DNA of 64,000 bases from Algimonas porphyrae. GTDB lineage: Bacteria > Pseudomonadota > Alphaproteobacteria > Caulobacterales > Maricaulaceae. The DNA lies in the NCBI RefSeq assembly GCF_041429795.1, contig NZ_CP163424.1:870001-934000 (forward strand), written 5' to 3'. The notes under the pieces were generated by a model. The model made no database searches, was not told the DNA's origin, and was given only the letters and a program-made list of their open reading frames with translations. Made by a program: the position numbers and the translations under genes. Shown here piece after piece: positions 10,918 through 20,727 of this stretch (positions within the stretch are counted from its first letter, which is position 1; every line of letters begins with the position of its first letter).

Positions 10918-11730
10918 ATGTCCGATACACATCATACAGAGAATTCCGCACCCATGGCCCGGCAACTCGGCCCGATCAACTGGATGGGTCTGGCGACGCT
11001 CTACAAGAAGGAAGTGAAGCGGTTCATGCGGGTCGCGCCGCAGACCCTGCTCGCGCCGATCATATCCAACCTGCTCTATATGACGGTTTTCGTGCTGGCT
11101 TTTTCCGCGCTGCGCCCGGACCCGGAAGCCTTCATGGCGTTCCTGGCGCCGGGGCTGGTCATGCTCGGCATTCTCAATAATGCCGCCGCCAATAGCAGCT
11201 CCTCCATCATGACCGGCAAGATGATGGGCTCGATCACAGACGTGTTGATGCCGCCACTGTCGCATACGGAGCTGGCGCTGGGCTGGATCGGCGGGGCTGC
11301 CACACGCGGTGTGCTGGTCGCGATCGTGACGGGGCTGGCCCTGTCGATCTTCACGCCGCTGATTCCGATGCATTTCTGGGCTGTGCTCTATTTTGGTCTT
11401 TCGGCGGCGCTGATGATGGCGATGATCGGCGTCCTGTCCGGCATCTGGGCGGAGAAGTTCGACCAACTCGCCGTCGTCAATCAGTTTATCATCCTGCCGC
11501 TGTCGTTCCTGTCGGGGACCTTCTACCGCATTGATGTCTTGCCGCCGATCTTCCAGACGCTGATCCAGGGCAATCCGCTTTTCTACCTCATTGACGGGTT
11601 TCGTTACGGTTTTACCGGACAGACCGATGCAAATCTTCTGTTCGGGGTTGTCTTTATTGCCGTGTTGAATATCGGTCTGTTCATGGCCGTCTGGTTGGTG
11701 CTTCGCGCAGGCTGGCGGATCAAAAGCTAA
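10918..11730 (+). CDS. ABC-2 type transporter permease
   Basis: 270 residues from the ATG that opens MSDTHHTENSAP; an ATG 12 bases earlier is also possible. A cytoplasmic segment (LYKKEVKRFMRVAPQTLLAP) precedes six hydrophobic spans. NNAAANSSSSIMTGKM and LSFLSGTFYRIDVLP are typical of ABC-2 permeases of the YadH/NodJ type, which export lipids, polysaccharides or drugs. No ATP-binding partner is next to it, so the ATPase gene must be elsewhere. It is followed 31 bases later by argD on the same strand. Confidence 0.88.
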   Translation: MSDTHHTENSAPMARQLGPINWMGLATLYKKEVKRFMRVAPQTLLAPIISNLLYMTVFVLAFSALRPDPEAFMAFLAPGLVMLGILNNAAANSSSSIMTGKMMGSITDVLMPPLSHTELALGWIGGAATRGVLVAIVTGLALSIFTPLIPMHFWAVLYFGLSAALMMAMIGVLSGIWAEKFDQLAVVNQFIILPLSFLSGTFYRIDVLPPIFQTLIQGNPLFYLIDGFRYGFTGQTDANLLFGVVFIAVLNIGLFMAVWLVLRAGWRIKS

Positions 11731-11761
11731 GGTCCCCGGATCACAGGGGGTGGAGCGAACC

Positions 11762-12952
11762 ATGGCCCAAGGCAACCATCTCTTCGATTGTTACAATCCT
11801 CCCGACATTACCTTCGAGCGGGGTGAGGGCGCCTGGCTTTATACGGATGAGGGTGAGCGCTATCTCGATTTCATTGCTGGCATCGCTGTCAATGCGCTTG
11901 GCCATGCGCCGCAGGATGTGGCGGCGGCGGTCACGGAACAGATGGGCAAGGTCTGGCACCTGTCCAACATGTTCAAGGTTCCAGGGCAGATCGACCTGTC
12001 CAAGCGCTATTGCGACGCGCTCCCCTGGGCCGAGAAAGTCTTCTTCCAGAATAGCGGAACGGAATCGCTCGAACTGGCGATGAAGACGGCACGGCGCTGG
12101 CAGTATGGCGAAGGCCGTCCGGAACGCGTCGACATCATCGGCTTTGGCGGCGCCTTTCATGGCCGGTCATTTGCCGCGATCAATGCCGCCGGCAATCCCA
12201 AATATCTCGAAGGCTTCGGCCCGCGACTGCCAGGCTTCATCAATCTGCCGTTCGGTGATCACGACGCGCTCCAGTCTGCGGTCGGCGAGACGACGGCCGC
12301 CATTCTGGTCGAGCCTGTCCAAGGCGAAGGCGGGGTGCGTGCCCTGCCGCCGGAATGTCTTCGGGGCCTGCGCGAGCTGTGCGACGAAAATGATCTGCTG
12401 CTGATCTATGATGAAGTGCAATGTGGCGCAGGCCGAACTGGACAGCTCTTCGCGCACCAATGGGTAGATGGGGGTGAACCTGACATCATGGCTGTCGCCA
12501 AAGGTGTCGGCGGGGGGTTCCCACTCGGCGCTGTGATCGCATCAGAAGATGCGGCCAAGCATATGGTGCCCGGCACGCACGGCACCACCTATGGTGGCAA
12601 CCCGCTGGCCATGGCGGCAGGCATCGCCGTCTGGGACCGGATCAGCCAGCCCGAATTTCTGGAACATGTGCGCGATACAGCAAACAAGTTCCGGCAGGCG
12701 CTGGCGGGGCTGAAAGATGAATTCCCGGATCAGATCGAGGATGTACGCGGCAAGGGCCTGCTGGTCGGACTGAAAATGCGCGTGCCTGGTGCCCATCTCA
12801 AGGCCAAGTCAAAAGCCCTCGACCATAAGCTGATGGTCGGTACGGCAGGCGATAACGTCCTGCGCATGGCGCCACCCCTGATCATTGGCGAAACGGAACT
12901 CCGCACCGCGATGGACACACTCCGAACCGTTCTGCGTGAAATCTCGGAATAG
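11762..12952 (+). CDS. argD: acetylornithine aminotransferase
   Basis: 396 residues from the ATG at 11762, preceded by GGTGGA; the upstream in-frame GTG adds only MERT. A class III PLP aminotransferase. FQNSGTESLELAMKTAR binds cofactor phosphate, FGGAFHGRSFAAI follows, YDEVQCGAGRTG holds the PLP-pairing aspartate, and the Schiff-base lysine is in AVAKGVGGGFPLGAV. It makes acetylornithine in arginine synthesis and may also act on succinyldiaminopimelate. A second arginine gene, argF, is 5.5 kb upstream. Confidence 0.95.
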   Translation: MAQGNHLFDCYNPPDITFERGEGAWLYTDEGERYLDFIAGIAVNALGHAPQDVAAAVTEQMGKVWHLSNMFKVPGQIDLSKRYCDALPWAEKVFFQNSGTESLELAMKTARRWQYGEGRPERVDIIGFGGAFHGRSFAAINAAGNPKYLEGFGPRLPGFINLPFGDHDALQSAVGETTAAILVEPVQGEGGVRALPPECLRGLRELCDENDLLLIYDEVQCGAGRTGQLFAHQWVDGGEPDIMAVAKGVGGGFPLGAVIASEDAAKHMVPGTHGTTYGGNPLAMAAGIAVWDRISQPEFLEHVRDTANKFRQALAGLKDEFPDQIEDVRGKGLLVGLKMRVPGAHLKAKSKALDHKLMVGTAGDNVLRMAPPLIIGETELRTAMDTLRTVLREISE

Positions 12953-12968
12953 GGCTTTCAAAGTGAAA

Positions 12969-13016
12969 GATCAGTCCGGGGGGCTGATCTCCGTTGCTAG
13001 CGTTCAGAACGCTAGC
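12969..13016. repeat. two consecutive perfect hairpins after argD
   Basis: GATCAG/CTGATC (12969-12989, loop TCCGGGGGG) is followed at once by GCTAGCGTTC-A-GAACGCTAGC (12996-13016). They start 17 bases after the argD stop, so they may form its transcript end, although no T tract follows. The rest of the 307-base gap up to the HAD gene holds nothing else recognisable. Confidence 0.6.
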
Positions 13017-13259
13017 TCCTACCCATCTGCTCTCGCTGACTTGATGGCGTGTCCATCACCCAACCCTCCCTGCCAGACGTGACAGAAGGAGATGGGCAGG
13101 CCGGCTGGGCCGGTCAGAGCGGATGCATCAGACGGGTCTGGACAGACCGATCGCCGATTCTGCCGCAAGGTCGACCCGCCCCAGGTCAGGGAAAGTATGC
13201 GGCAAGACGGTTGCGTGTGGACGGGTGACAATCGGATGGTTTGGGGTAAAGCGCGGTCC

Positions 13260-14108
13260 ATGACACACTCCTTTCAGCGCCTGTCCGGACTTGCCGATAT
13301 TGCGGTCGAATATGATGCGATCTTCTGCGACATCTGGGGCGTAGTTCATAATGGCCGTCGTCCGAACTTCGCAGCCTGCGGTGCGCTGGAGCGTTACCGC
13401 GACGAGATCGGCCCGGTCGTTCTGATGTCCAACACATCGCGGCCCAGCGCGCTGGTGCCGGAAAGCTTCGCCCATATCGAAATGCCGGACGGCTTTTTTG
13501 ATGCCATCGTCACATCGGGCGATGCGATCGTCAACGAACTGGCCCGGCGATCGCCCGGGCCGGCCTTTCTGATCGGTGCAGTCGATGAAGAGGACGCGGA
13601 AGGGTTCGGCCTGTTCGATCAGATCCCGATGAATTTCGCCGACATGGACGGGGCTGATTTCGTCGTCTGCACACGGCCATACGACTACGATGATGATATT
13701 GAAGATTATGAGGACCTGCTGACTGATCTCCTCGCGCGCGATCTGGAAATGGTCTGCACCAATCCGGATGTGAAGGTCAAAGTTGATGGGCGTGAAGTGA
13801 TGTGCGCTGGCGCCATCGCTCAAGCCTATGAAGCCATGGGGGGCACGGTGGTCTATGGTGGCAAGCCGCATCCGCCCATCTATCAGCTGGGCCGGGCCTG
13901 GCTGGAGGAAACGCTCGGCTATGCGCCCGATCGCATCCTGATGATCGGGGACAATCTGTTCACCGATGTACTGGGCGCGCAGCGTGAAGGGATTGACTGC
14001 CTGTTCATTCAGGACGGCCTTTACGGCAGCACGGCGGCGGAGTTCCGCAGCCTGTGCGAAGCGCACGGCCTGTCGGCGCGATACCAGCTGCCGGAACTGG
14101 CGTGGTAA
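13260..14108 (+). CDS. HAD-IIA family hydrolase (TIGR01459-like)
   Basis: 282 residues from the ATG at 13260; the longer open frame upstream encodes low-complexity, unconserved sequence. Motif I is AIFCDIWGVVHNG, where the second aspartate seen in most HAD phosphatases is replaced by Trp-Gly, as in this subfamily. The substrate segment GKPHPPIYQ and the final metal-binding motif MIGDNLFTDVLGA follow. It is a likely sugar- or nucleotide-phosphate phosphatase with unknown substrate. Its place just before ribF suggests a link to flavin metabolism, but that is inference. Confidence 0.88.
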   Translation: MTHSFQRLSGLADIAVEYDAIFCDIWGVVHNGRRPNFAACGALERYRDEIGPVVLMSNTSRPSALVPESFAHIEMPDGFFDAIVTSGDAIVNELARRSPGPAFLIGAVDEEDAEGFGLFDQIPMNFADMDGADFVVCTRPYDYDDDIEDYEDLLTDLLARDLEMVCTNPDVKVKVDGREVMCAGAIAQAYEAMGGTVVYGGKPHPPIYQLGRAWLEETLGYAPDRILMIGDNLFTDVLGAQREGIDCLFIQDGLYGSTAAEFRSLCEAHGLSARYQLPELAW

Positions 14109-14151
14109 TATGCTTGCACAAGACGTGGCAGCCTTTGTATAGGCACGGCCC

Positions 14152-14586
14152 ATGTCAGACACTGTAAAATACTATCTGGACGATCTTGAAGTCGGCATGA
14201 GTGCGAGCACGGCCGCGACGATTACAGCCGAGATGATCGATACATTTGCCGAAATTACGGGCGACCATAATCCGATCCACATGGATGACGCCGCCGCGCG
14301 CGCCAATGGGTTTGACGGTCGGATCGCCCATGGCGCCCTGTCGGCCAGCTTCATCTCGGCCATTCTAGGCAATCAGCTGCCCGGACCCGGCGGCGTGTTC
14401 GTGGAGCTCAATCTGCGCTTTCGCAAACCGGCCCTGATCGGCGACGAAATTATTGCCGTGGCCGAAGTGGTGGAAATCAACGAGCGCACCGGCAAGGTGA
14501 AGATGAAGTGTCATTGCGAAGCGGACGGCCAGAAAATCTGTCGCGGCGATGCTGGGGTCTTCGTGCAAAAACGGCCAGCCGCTTAA
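14152..14586 (+). CDS. MaoC-type hot-dog (R)-specific enoyl-CoA hydratase
   Basis: 144 residues, the size of PhaJ. The catalytic hydratase motif reads FAEITGDHNPIHMDD, with the Asp and His about five residues apart as in (R)-hydratases, followed by IAHGALSASFISAIL. The family hydrates trans-2-enoyl-CoA to (R)-3-hydroxyacyl-CoA, feeding PHA or fatty-acid metabolism. It lies 43 bases after the HAD gene, and its TAA is directly followed by the ribF GTG, so the three are probably co-transcribed. Confidence 0.9.
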   Translation: MSDTVKYYLDDLEVGMSASTAATITAEMIDTFAEITGDHNPIHMDDAAARANGFDGRIAHGALSASFISAILGNQLPGPGGVFVELNLRFRKPALIGDEIIAVAEVVEINERTGKVKMKCHCEADGQKICRGDAGVFVQKRPAA

Positions 14587-15540
14587 GTGCGATCGTTCAA
14601 CCGGTACACGGATCTGCCTAAGGGCGTCCGCGGCGCGGTCATCGCGCTCGGCAATTTCGACGGGCTGCATCGGGGCCATCAGGCCGTTATCGCGCAGCTT
14701 CGCAAGATCGCCGCCGACCATGACGCGCCCGCCGCGATCGGCCTGTTCCGCCCGCATCCCTACCGATTCTTCAAGCCGGATGCGCCGCCCTTCCGTCTGA
14801 TGAGCGCGGGCCTGCGCGAAGGCATTCTGGCAGAACTCGGGATCGATCTGCTGTTCGAGCTCCCATTCGATGACCGCTTGCGCGACATGGACGACGAAGA
14901 CTTCGTCGACACCGTGCTGCATCAGGGTCTGGGCGTGCGCCATGTCGTGGTCGGCGAGGATTACGGCTTTGGCCGGAACCGATGCGGTGATGTGCAAAGC
15001 CTGAAACGCCTCGGCGCAGAGCGCAATATCGGTGTCACGACCATCGCCCCGGTTGGCCTGCATGACCGTTACGGCAAATATGGATCGACGGAGATCCGCA
15101 AAGCGCTGCAACAGGGCGACGTCTTTCATGCCCAGCATATGCTGTCGCGGCCCTGGATGGTCGATGGCATCGTCTCCGAAGGACAAAAGCGCGGGCGCAC
15201 GATCGGCTTTCCGACGGCCAATCTGGACTTTGGCGATCTGGTCCGGCCGAAATTCGGCGTCTATGCCGTCGAATGCCATATTGCCGGTGAGAGCGAGTGG
15301 CGGCCAGCGGTCGCCAATACGGGCACACGCCCGACCGTCGACGGCGAAGAGGCGCGACTGGAAGTCCACATCTTCGATTTCGATCGGGACATTTACGGAC
15401 AGCGACTGATGGTTCGCTTTCGCAGCTTCATCCGCGACGAGCAGAAATTCGACAGTTTCGAGGATCTGAAACAGCAGATCGTACGCGATGCTAATGGCGC
15501 CCGCGCCATTTTTGGTATGCCGCAGATCAATGCGGGATAA
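14587..15540 (+). CDS. ribF: bifunctional riboflavin kinase / FAD synthetase
   Basis: 317 residues from a GTG that abuts the preceding stop. The FAD-synthetase half has GNFDGLHRGHQAVI (nucleotidyl-transferase HXGH-type motif) near residue 21. The kinase half has KRGRTIGFPTANLDFGD and VANTGTRPTVDG near residues 200-250. It converts riboflavin to FMN and FAD. The start is chosen because MRSFNRYTDLP leads directly into the conserved core. Tight coupling to the MaoC gene suggests translation by re-initiation. Confidence 0.96.
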   Translation: MRSFNRYTDLPKGVRGAVIALGNFDGLHRGHQAVIAQLRKIAADHDAPAAIGLFRPHPYRFFKPDAPPFRLMSAGLREGILAELGIDLLFELPFDDRLRDMDDEDFVDTVLHQGLGVRHVVVGEDYGFGRNRCGDVQSLKRLGAERNIGVTTIAPVGLHDRYGKYGSTEIRKALQQGDVFHAQHMLSRPWMVDGIVSEGQKRGRTIGFPTANLDFGDLVRPKFGVYAVECHIAGESEWRPAVANTGTRPTVDGEEARLEVHIFDFDRDIYGQRLMVRFRSFIRDEQKFDSFEDLKQQIVRDANGARAIFGMPQINAG

Positions 15541-15633
15541 GTGATCACAGCCCGAATTGCCTTCACGCCAAGCGTGTGGCAGGGGCGTTGCGTGCTGAGC
15601 GTTAGGGATGCTCGAAACAAAACAGGGGAAACA

Positions 15634-17190
15634 ATGTCCGATCTTTCTGATGCCGCCGGGGAAATTCCCGGCGCTCTGGCCGGCGCCAGCCCAATCGAAA
15701 AAACCATCTTCGGACATCCAAGGGGGCTGTTACCCGTATCCGTGACCGAAATGTGGGAACGGATGAGCTATTACGGCATGCGAGGCCTGCTGGTTCTGTT
15801 CATGACGGCGGCCATCGCAGAAGGCGGTCTCGCCATCGGCACGGCCACGGCTGTTGCCATCTACGGTCTCTATACGGCGTCTGTCTATTTTATGGGCCTC
15901 CCCGGGGGATGGATTGCTGACCGTCTGATCGGATCGCAGAAGGCCATATGGTATGGTGGCATCGTTATCATGTGCGGCCACATCGTGCTGGCCATTCCTA
16001 GCGAATGGTCTTTCTTCCTCGGACTGGTGCTCGTCGTGCTCGGCACAGGTTTGCTGAAACCCAACATTTCCGCCGTGGTGGGGCAACTCTACCGCGCCGA
16101 TGATCCGCGCCGGGACAGCGGCTATGCACTCTACTACATGTTCATCAACATCGGCTCGCTGATCGGCTACACAGTGTGCGGCTGGCTCTACGAGAACCAG
16201 GGCGTCCACTGGGCATTCGGCGCATCCGCTATCGGCATGGCGCTGGGGCTGACCGTCTTCTGGTTCAAGCGCGGTGACCTGCACGGCGCGGGTGCTGCGC
16301 CGATGGCGCCCATGTCGGAGGCGGGACGCAAGCGCAGCTGGGCGGTCATATGGGGCGTGGTCGCTCTGATCGCGGTCGTCACCGTCTCCATGCTAGCCGG
16401 ACTGTTCACCTTTGATCCGATCGCCGCCTCCAAGGCGGTCGCAGTCGTGTTTACGGCCATTTTCGTGATCTACTTCGCCTGGGTCTATTTCCTCGGAAAG
16501 CTGAGTCCCGTTGAAAAGCGTGGCATGTGGGCGTTCCTGTTGATCTGCATCGCGTCGACCATGTTCTGGTCCGGCTTCGAGCAGGCAGGCTCCTCGCTTA
16601 ACCTGTTCGGGCAGGACTTCACGGACCGCACCATTGGCGGATTCGAGCTGCCGACGACATGGCTGCAGAACGCTAACCCATTCTTCATCATTACGCTGAC
16701 ACCCTTTTTCGCTGCCTTCTGGGTCTGGCTGGGCAAACGCATGATAACGCCGGGTTACGGCCTGAAGATGGGCGCGGGCCTGATCATCATGGGTCTCGGC
16801 TTCGTGGTAATGATCTTCGCTGCGGATGCCGCGTCGCAAGGCAAAGTCGCGATCTTCTGGCTGATCCTGACCTATTTCCTGCACACGGTGGGCGAACTGA
16901 CCCTGTCGCCGATCGCTCTGTCAGCAGTTAGCAAGCTGTCCCCGCCGCGGTTCCTCGGCCAGATGATGGGTCTGTTCGTGCTGACGTACTCCATGGGCAA
17001 CATCATCGCGGGCCTGATGGCGGGCGGGTTCGACCCCGAGAACGTCGAGCAGATGCCCGACCTGTTCAAGATGATCGCGACCTTCGCGATCGGTGTCGGT
17101 GCAATGGTATTCTTGGTCGGCATGTTTACCAAGGGCTGGGAAAAAGAGGTCCAGGAAGCCAATGTCAAAGCGGAAGCCTCCGTGAGTTAA
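15634..17190 (+). CDS. POT/PTR-family proton-coupled peptide transporter
   Basis: 518 residues from the ATG at 15634, which has AGGGGAA just upstream; earlier in-frame starts lack this. The family signature EMWERMSYYGMRGL (ExxER type) is at residues 34-47. GLPGGWIADRLIG is the MFS loop motif. About 12-14 hydrophobic spans follow. It should import di- and tripeptides across the inner membrane using the proton gradient. It is the last gene of the run starting at the HAD gene and ends in a strong terminator. Confidence 0.95.
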   Translation: MSDLSDAAGEIPGALAGASPIEKTIFGHPRGLLPVSVTEMWERMSYYGMRGLLVLFMTAAIAEGGLAIGTATAVAIYGLYTASVYFMGLPGGWIADRLIGSQKAIWYGGIVIMCGHIVLAIPSEWSFFLGLVLVVLGTGLLKPNISAVVGQLYRADDPRRDSGYALYYMFINIGSLIGYTVCGWLYENQGVHWAFGASAIGMALGLTVFWFKRGDLHGAGAAPMAPMSEAGRKRSWAVIWGVVALIAVVTVSMLAGLFTFDPIAASKAVAVVFTAIFVIYFAWVYFLGKLSPVEKRGMWAFLLICIASTMFWSGFEQAGSSLNLFGQDFTDRTIGGFELPTTWLQNANPFFIITLTPFFAAFWVWLGKRMITPGYGLKMGAGLIIMGLGFVVMIFAADAASQGKVAIFWLILTYFLHTVGELTLSPIALSAVSKLSPPRFLGQMMGLFVLTYSMGNIIAGLMAGGFDPENVEQMPDLFKMIATFAIGVGAMVFLVGMFTKGWEKEVQEANVKAEASVS

Positions 17191-17208
17191 GGCTCTGAAT
17201 CATCCATA

Positions 17209-17240
17209 AAGAAAGCCCGCCATCTGGCGGGCTTTCTTGT
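17209..17240 (+). terminator. terminator after the peptide transporter
   Basis: AAGAAAGCCCGCC and GGCGGGCTTTCTT form a 13-base-pair stem with an ATCT loop, ending in T-rich sequence. It starts 18 bases after the stop codon. Confidence 0.9.
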
Positions 17241-17413
17241 TTGTGACGGGGGACGAAGTACCCGCTCATCATGTAAGCGTTTTGACAAGCAGGGATTATT
17301 TTAATCTCCCTTCGCCCGGGTCGCTTCGCGACGCTCACGAAAAGACATCATGCTCAGCTGCGCTTATGCGTGCTCCCTTTTCGTTATTTTTTCGTCGAGA
17401 AGGCCGAGCAACG

Positions 17414-18085
17414 CTAGCGGCGTGAGTTCATCACCATGCCGAGAATGTCGTCCATGGAACTGCCGTCGCCGTCCGCGTCCAGCATCTGACCGAGCATGCC
17501 GAGACCTTGCTGGTGCACTTGGCGCTGCTGACGAACCTGACGGCCTCCGCCACCCAGCAGGCCGCCGAGAATGCCGCCAATGCCTTTGGCCGGAGCGCCT
17601 TGCGCGCCGCCACCCATGAGCTGTTGCATCGCTGCCTGGGCCAGCAGGCCTTTAATACCGGAATTGCCCTGTGTCTGCTTGGAGAGACCGCCCATCGCCA
17701 TCATGGCGACCATGGGCAGCATCTGCTTGAGAATGCCTGTGTCGATGCCTGTCTGCTCGGACGCGCGGCCTGCGACCGCCCGGCTGACATCCTTGGACCC
17801 GAACAGGTGACCGAGAATGGCATTGCCGTCCGTCTGGGCATTCTGTTGCAACATCTGTGGATCTTCAAGATAACGGTCATGTTGGCCCCGTTCCAGCGCA
17901 CCCAGAAGACCGGCGAGACCTTGCGGGTCAGCGGTATTACGCTTCATCGCCGAACTGATGGCGGGCAGGAGCGCGCCGATGGCCTGCTGGCTTTGCTGTG
18001 GCGACAGACCGAACTGGTTGCCTGCGGCCTGCGCCGTATTGCCGCCTGCGGCCTGCATGATCATGTCCATCATATTCATGGCCAT
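17414..18085 (-). CDS. DUF937 family protein
   Basis: 223 residues, no signal peptide. The N-terminal half has the DUF937 pattern: FGLSPQQSQQAIGALLPAI, then GLAGLLGALERG and GNAILGHLFGSKDVSRAVA. The second half is rich in Gly, Gln and Met (GGILGGLLGGGG), and the end carries DADGDGSSMDDILG, which resembles an acidic calcium-binding loop. The function of the family is unknown; it may form assemblies. It lies 45 bases after the start of the next minus-strand gene, in the same direction. Confidence 0.85.
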   Translation of the reverse strand: MAMNMMDMIMQAAGGNTAQAAGNQFGLSPQQSQQAIGALLPAISSAMKRNTADPQGLAGLLGALERGQHDRYLEDPQMLQQNAQTDGNAILGHLFGSKDVSRAVAGRASEQTGIDTGILKQMLPMVAMMAMGGLSKQTQGNSGIKGLLAQAAMQQLMGGGAQGAPAKGIGGILGGLLGGGGRQVRQQRQVHQQGLGMLGQMLDADGDGSSMDDILGMVMNSRR

Positions 18086-18130
18086 CGAAAAACTCCTGTC
18101 TGATTCAATGTTGCGCGGTTCGTTACCGGA

Positions 18131-18805
18131 TCAGGGCGCGGGAGTCCCGCATTGTTCTGGAATGGCCGCCAGCGCGTTCATCGTGCGTTCACTCATCAGC
18201 GCATCGGTCATCGGCTTGGACAGGCTGTCACGTCTGCGCCAGAGCAGCTCCCAGCGCGGTGCATCATCATTGCGATCATATTGCGCCGCATATTGAACGG
18301 ATACGCCCAATATGTCCGGCTCCGTTTCCCACACGATCCGGAGCTGCCGCTCCGCCTCGCCACCCATCCGGCGGTTCGCTTCGAAGTCGGCATTGTCGGC
18401 GGCTGTCCAGACCGGAACGGGGCCGGCACCGAAATCCATCGTGAAGCGACAGACCTTGTTCTGAGAGCCGCGCAGATGGGCGAGCCGGAACGCCCGCTCC
18501 CCCAGCCCGGCAGGTCTGGTTTCAGGAAGGGCAGTAAGGGCCGCATGCGCGGCGTCTGCCAATCGCGAGAATTTTCGGCCTTCGCGCACTTCAATGTGCC
18601 GCCGGGTCAAAACCGCCGTGGCCGTTTCCTCGACCGTTCGCGTAATCGTCTGTGTCGTATCCTGCGCAACCCGCACAGGCGCGGTGACGAAGCGATAGAC
18701 GCCGAACAGCACAGCCGCCACGATCAGCAGCGCCACAACCATCAATCCCATGCGGATCGTCTTGTGCCGCTCGATCCGCGTTTGCTTGTCGAGGTCGTCA
18801 GTCAT
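18131..18805 (-). CDS. single-span membrane protein, unknown function
   Basis: 224 residues. A charged N-terminus (about 18 residues) is followed by one hydrophobic span (MGLMVVALLIVAAVLFGVYRF, first 20 residues read as 19-38), with the remainder outside the cytoplasm. The domain has Cys near residues 116 and 220, and segments such as FTMDFGAGPVPVW and QYDRNDDAPRWELLW. I do not recognise a family. It lies between the DUF2891 and DUF937 genes on the same strand. Confidence 0.75.
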   Translation of the reverse strand: MTDDLDKQTRIERHKTIRMGLMVVALLIVAAVLFGVYRFVTAPVRVAQDTTQTITRTVEETATAVLTRRHIEVREGRKFSRLADAAHAALTALPETRPAGLGERAFRLAHLRGSQNKVCRFTMDFGAGPVPVWTAADNADFEANRRMGGEAERQLRIVWETEPDILGVSVQYAAQYDRNDDAPRWELLWRRRDSLSKPMTDALMSERTMNALAAIPEQCGTPAP

Positions 18806-18875
18806 TGGGTCGTCTCACAGATTTCCGCACGGCTAGCCGCTCGTAGCACCCGCGGCACTTCGCTAAAATTGATTA

Positions 18876-20087
18876 TCAATCGATTTTTCCGGCTTTAGCC
18901 GGACCGCTTTCATGCCCTCGATCCGTCATCAGATAGGTCGCAAAACTTGCGAGCCAGTGGCTGCCGGAATAATGTTCGTCGGAAACAGCCGCCACCCCTT
19001 CATCCTGATGGATTTTGGCGGCGGCGACGAGGCTGGCGCGGCGCGGATCGTTATCCGGCAGGGCGCGGGCCATATTGTAGAGGTTCCAGGCGCGGGAACT
19101 GTTGACCCCATCCAGATGAACAAGCTTTCCGTCCGATGCGTCCAGCACAATGGCCGGCGCGAGCCAGTCGGCGGATCCGTCGATCGGAATATCGGGCAGA
19201 TAGGCGCTCAGCCAGCTGGCGTAATCGGCAGGGTCCATGACGCGCCGCATCAGGTCGGCGACCATCAGGCAGGGCGAGAGGAAATCCTCGCCCGACGGTT
19301 CATAGGCGAGCGGGCAGTCCACATCCTCCCTGTGAAAGCGCAACGCCGCGTCCCGGAGTTGCGCGGCGATGTCGGCGTCGCCTGCGACATCCGCCCAGTC
19401 CATCATCAGAGTAAAGGCGAAGGCGCTCTGATTGTGAGTGCCAAGCCGGATCGGATAGGCCAGTTTGGGCAGCCAGTCTTTCGTCGCTGCGACAATGTCC
19501 GCTTCCAGCGGTTGCAGCGCATCGAGCCAGCGACGCGCATCAGCATCGTCACCATCTTCCACCATTTCGCGCAGCTCCGCCGTCAGTTGCAACAGCCACG
19601 CCCAACCATAGGGCCGCTCCCAGGAGCCCCGCGCCGGACGCCGGAAATTGGCCAGTTCTCCCGCCATCGTCTCGGGCGTCAGATTGGCGTTGAGCTTGGC
19701 AATCGCTTCAGCGCGGCTCGCTGCGTCAAGATCGCCGACTCGTAACAGCCGGACGAGCAACCAGTGGCCATGCACTGCGCTATGCCAGTCGAAACAGCCG
19801 TAAAAGGCCGGGAACAGATCGCGCGGTCGGCCGATCGCGTCGGCTGTGTCGGTCGTACGCGAGATCTTGTTGGGAAATTCCTGCTGCACACAATCCAGCG
19901 CGAGCCTTGAAAAGCGCGCTGCCAGCGCCGGATCGATATCGCCGGGAAAGGCGTCCGCAGGCACGGATATGACAGGCGGGACCTGTGCCGCTGGAATGTT
20001 GTCCTCGGTGTCCCCGCCCGCCTCCGCACAGGCGATCAGCAGGATAGGGAAAAGCGCAGGGGACAGCACAGGCCAGAAACGTTTCAT
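18876..20087 (-). CDS. DUF2891 family lipoprotein
   Basis: 403 residues with a signal peptide ending LLIAC, a lipobox-like site. The body matches DUF2891: QQEFPNKISR, FYGCFDWHSAVHGHWLLVRLL, RPYGWAWLLQLTAEL, and the late HLDGVNSSRAWNLYNMARALP and HYSGSHWLASFATYLMTDRG. Conserved His and Trp residues suggest an alpha/alpha-barrel enzyme such as a sugar-active or peptidase fold, but no activity is known. Expected location is the periplasm or the outer membrane's inner face. Confidence 0.85.
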   Translation of the reverse strand: MKRFWPVLSPALFPILLIACAEAGGDTEDNIPAAQVPPVISVPADAFPGDIDPALAARFSRLALDCVQQEFPNKISRTTDTADAIGRPRDLFPAFYGCFDWHSAVHGHWLLVRLLRVGDLDAASRAEAIAKLNANLTPETMAGELANFRRPARGSWERPYGWAWLLQLTAELREMVEDGDDADARRWLDALQPLEADIVAATKDWLPKLAYPIRLGTHNQSAFAFTLMMDWADVAGDADIAAQLRDAALRFHREDVDCPLAYEPSGEDFLSPCLMVADLMRRVMDPADYASWLSAYLPDIPIDGSADWLAPAIVLDASDGKLVHLDGVNSSRAWNLYNMARALPDNDPRRASLVAAAKIHQDEGVAAVSDEHYSGSHWLASFATYLMTDRGHESGPAKAGKID

Positions 20088-20145
20088 GGCCGGAGTGTCG
20101 CAGGCTCTGGAAAAAGGTCAAGCGCAACCCTGTTGACCGGTACGA

Positions 20146-20727
20146 TCAGGTGTCAGTCGGTCTCAGCGATTGCTCCGAAATCAGTGATGTATCGAGCAGC
20201 CAGTCCTGCGCGCTAAGACCGTCGGGGCCTGCATACTGCATCATGCGGGTCATGTCGTAATGCGCGTATGGTGCGTCGATCCGAACCGCATCCTGCCGGG
20301 CGAAAACCGGCGGACAGTCGTGACCGAGCCTGCGCCCCAGCTTCGCTGTCAGATTGCCGTCCGAAAGTCGGTTCTCCGATCCCGTGCCCATGACAGTGAT
20401 CAGCGCGCGGGCCGACACAGGTTTGCAGGCTCGCCACGGGCCGGGTTTTCCAACCGGATCTATTCCGATGATAATGCCGAGCGGATGCCGGGCGCTATCG
20501 ACAGCCCAGCTGACATCCGCCGCACCCCAGCTATGACCGATGAGGTTGATCGTGCGCTCTGTCGAGAGGAGCGCCTTGAGGCGACGACGCTTGCCTTGCG
20601 GCAGATAGATGATGTCGCGGTCGGGACAGGTCCGGGCCAGCGTATCGGCATAGCGCCGGGCACAACGAAACACTCTGTCACCTGCGCCGCCGATGATGAT
20701 ATCCAGCGCACGCCCGCTCAGGGCCAT
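20146..20727 (-). CDS. small alpha/beta-hydrolase-like protein
   Basis: 193 residues. [14 protein letters not shown] contains the nucleophile elbow Gly-His-Ser-Trp-Gly near residue 65. An Asp in GIDPVGKPG and a His in [15 protein letters not shown] could complete the triad. It is short for the fold and may lack a lid domain. Its ATG overlaps the hemF stop by ten bases, so it is translated from the trmL-hemF transcript. Substrate unknown; a lipase-like or thioesterase-like activity is possible. Confidence 0.75.
   Translation of the reverse strand: MALSGRALDIIIGGAGDRVFRCARRYADTLARTCPDRDIIYLPQGKRRRLKALLSTERTINLIGHSWGAADVSWAVDSARHPLGIIIGIDPVGKPGPWRACKPVSARALITVMGTGSENRLSDGNLTAKLGRRLGHDCPPVFARQDAVRIDAPYAHYDMTRMMQYAGPDGLSAQDWLLDTSLISEQSLRPTDT

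Noticed and set aside
14365-15717. 450-codon minus-strand frame opposite ribF
   Set aside because: Fully antisense to ribF and MaoC with no motif or ribosome site.
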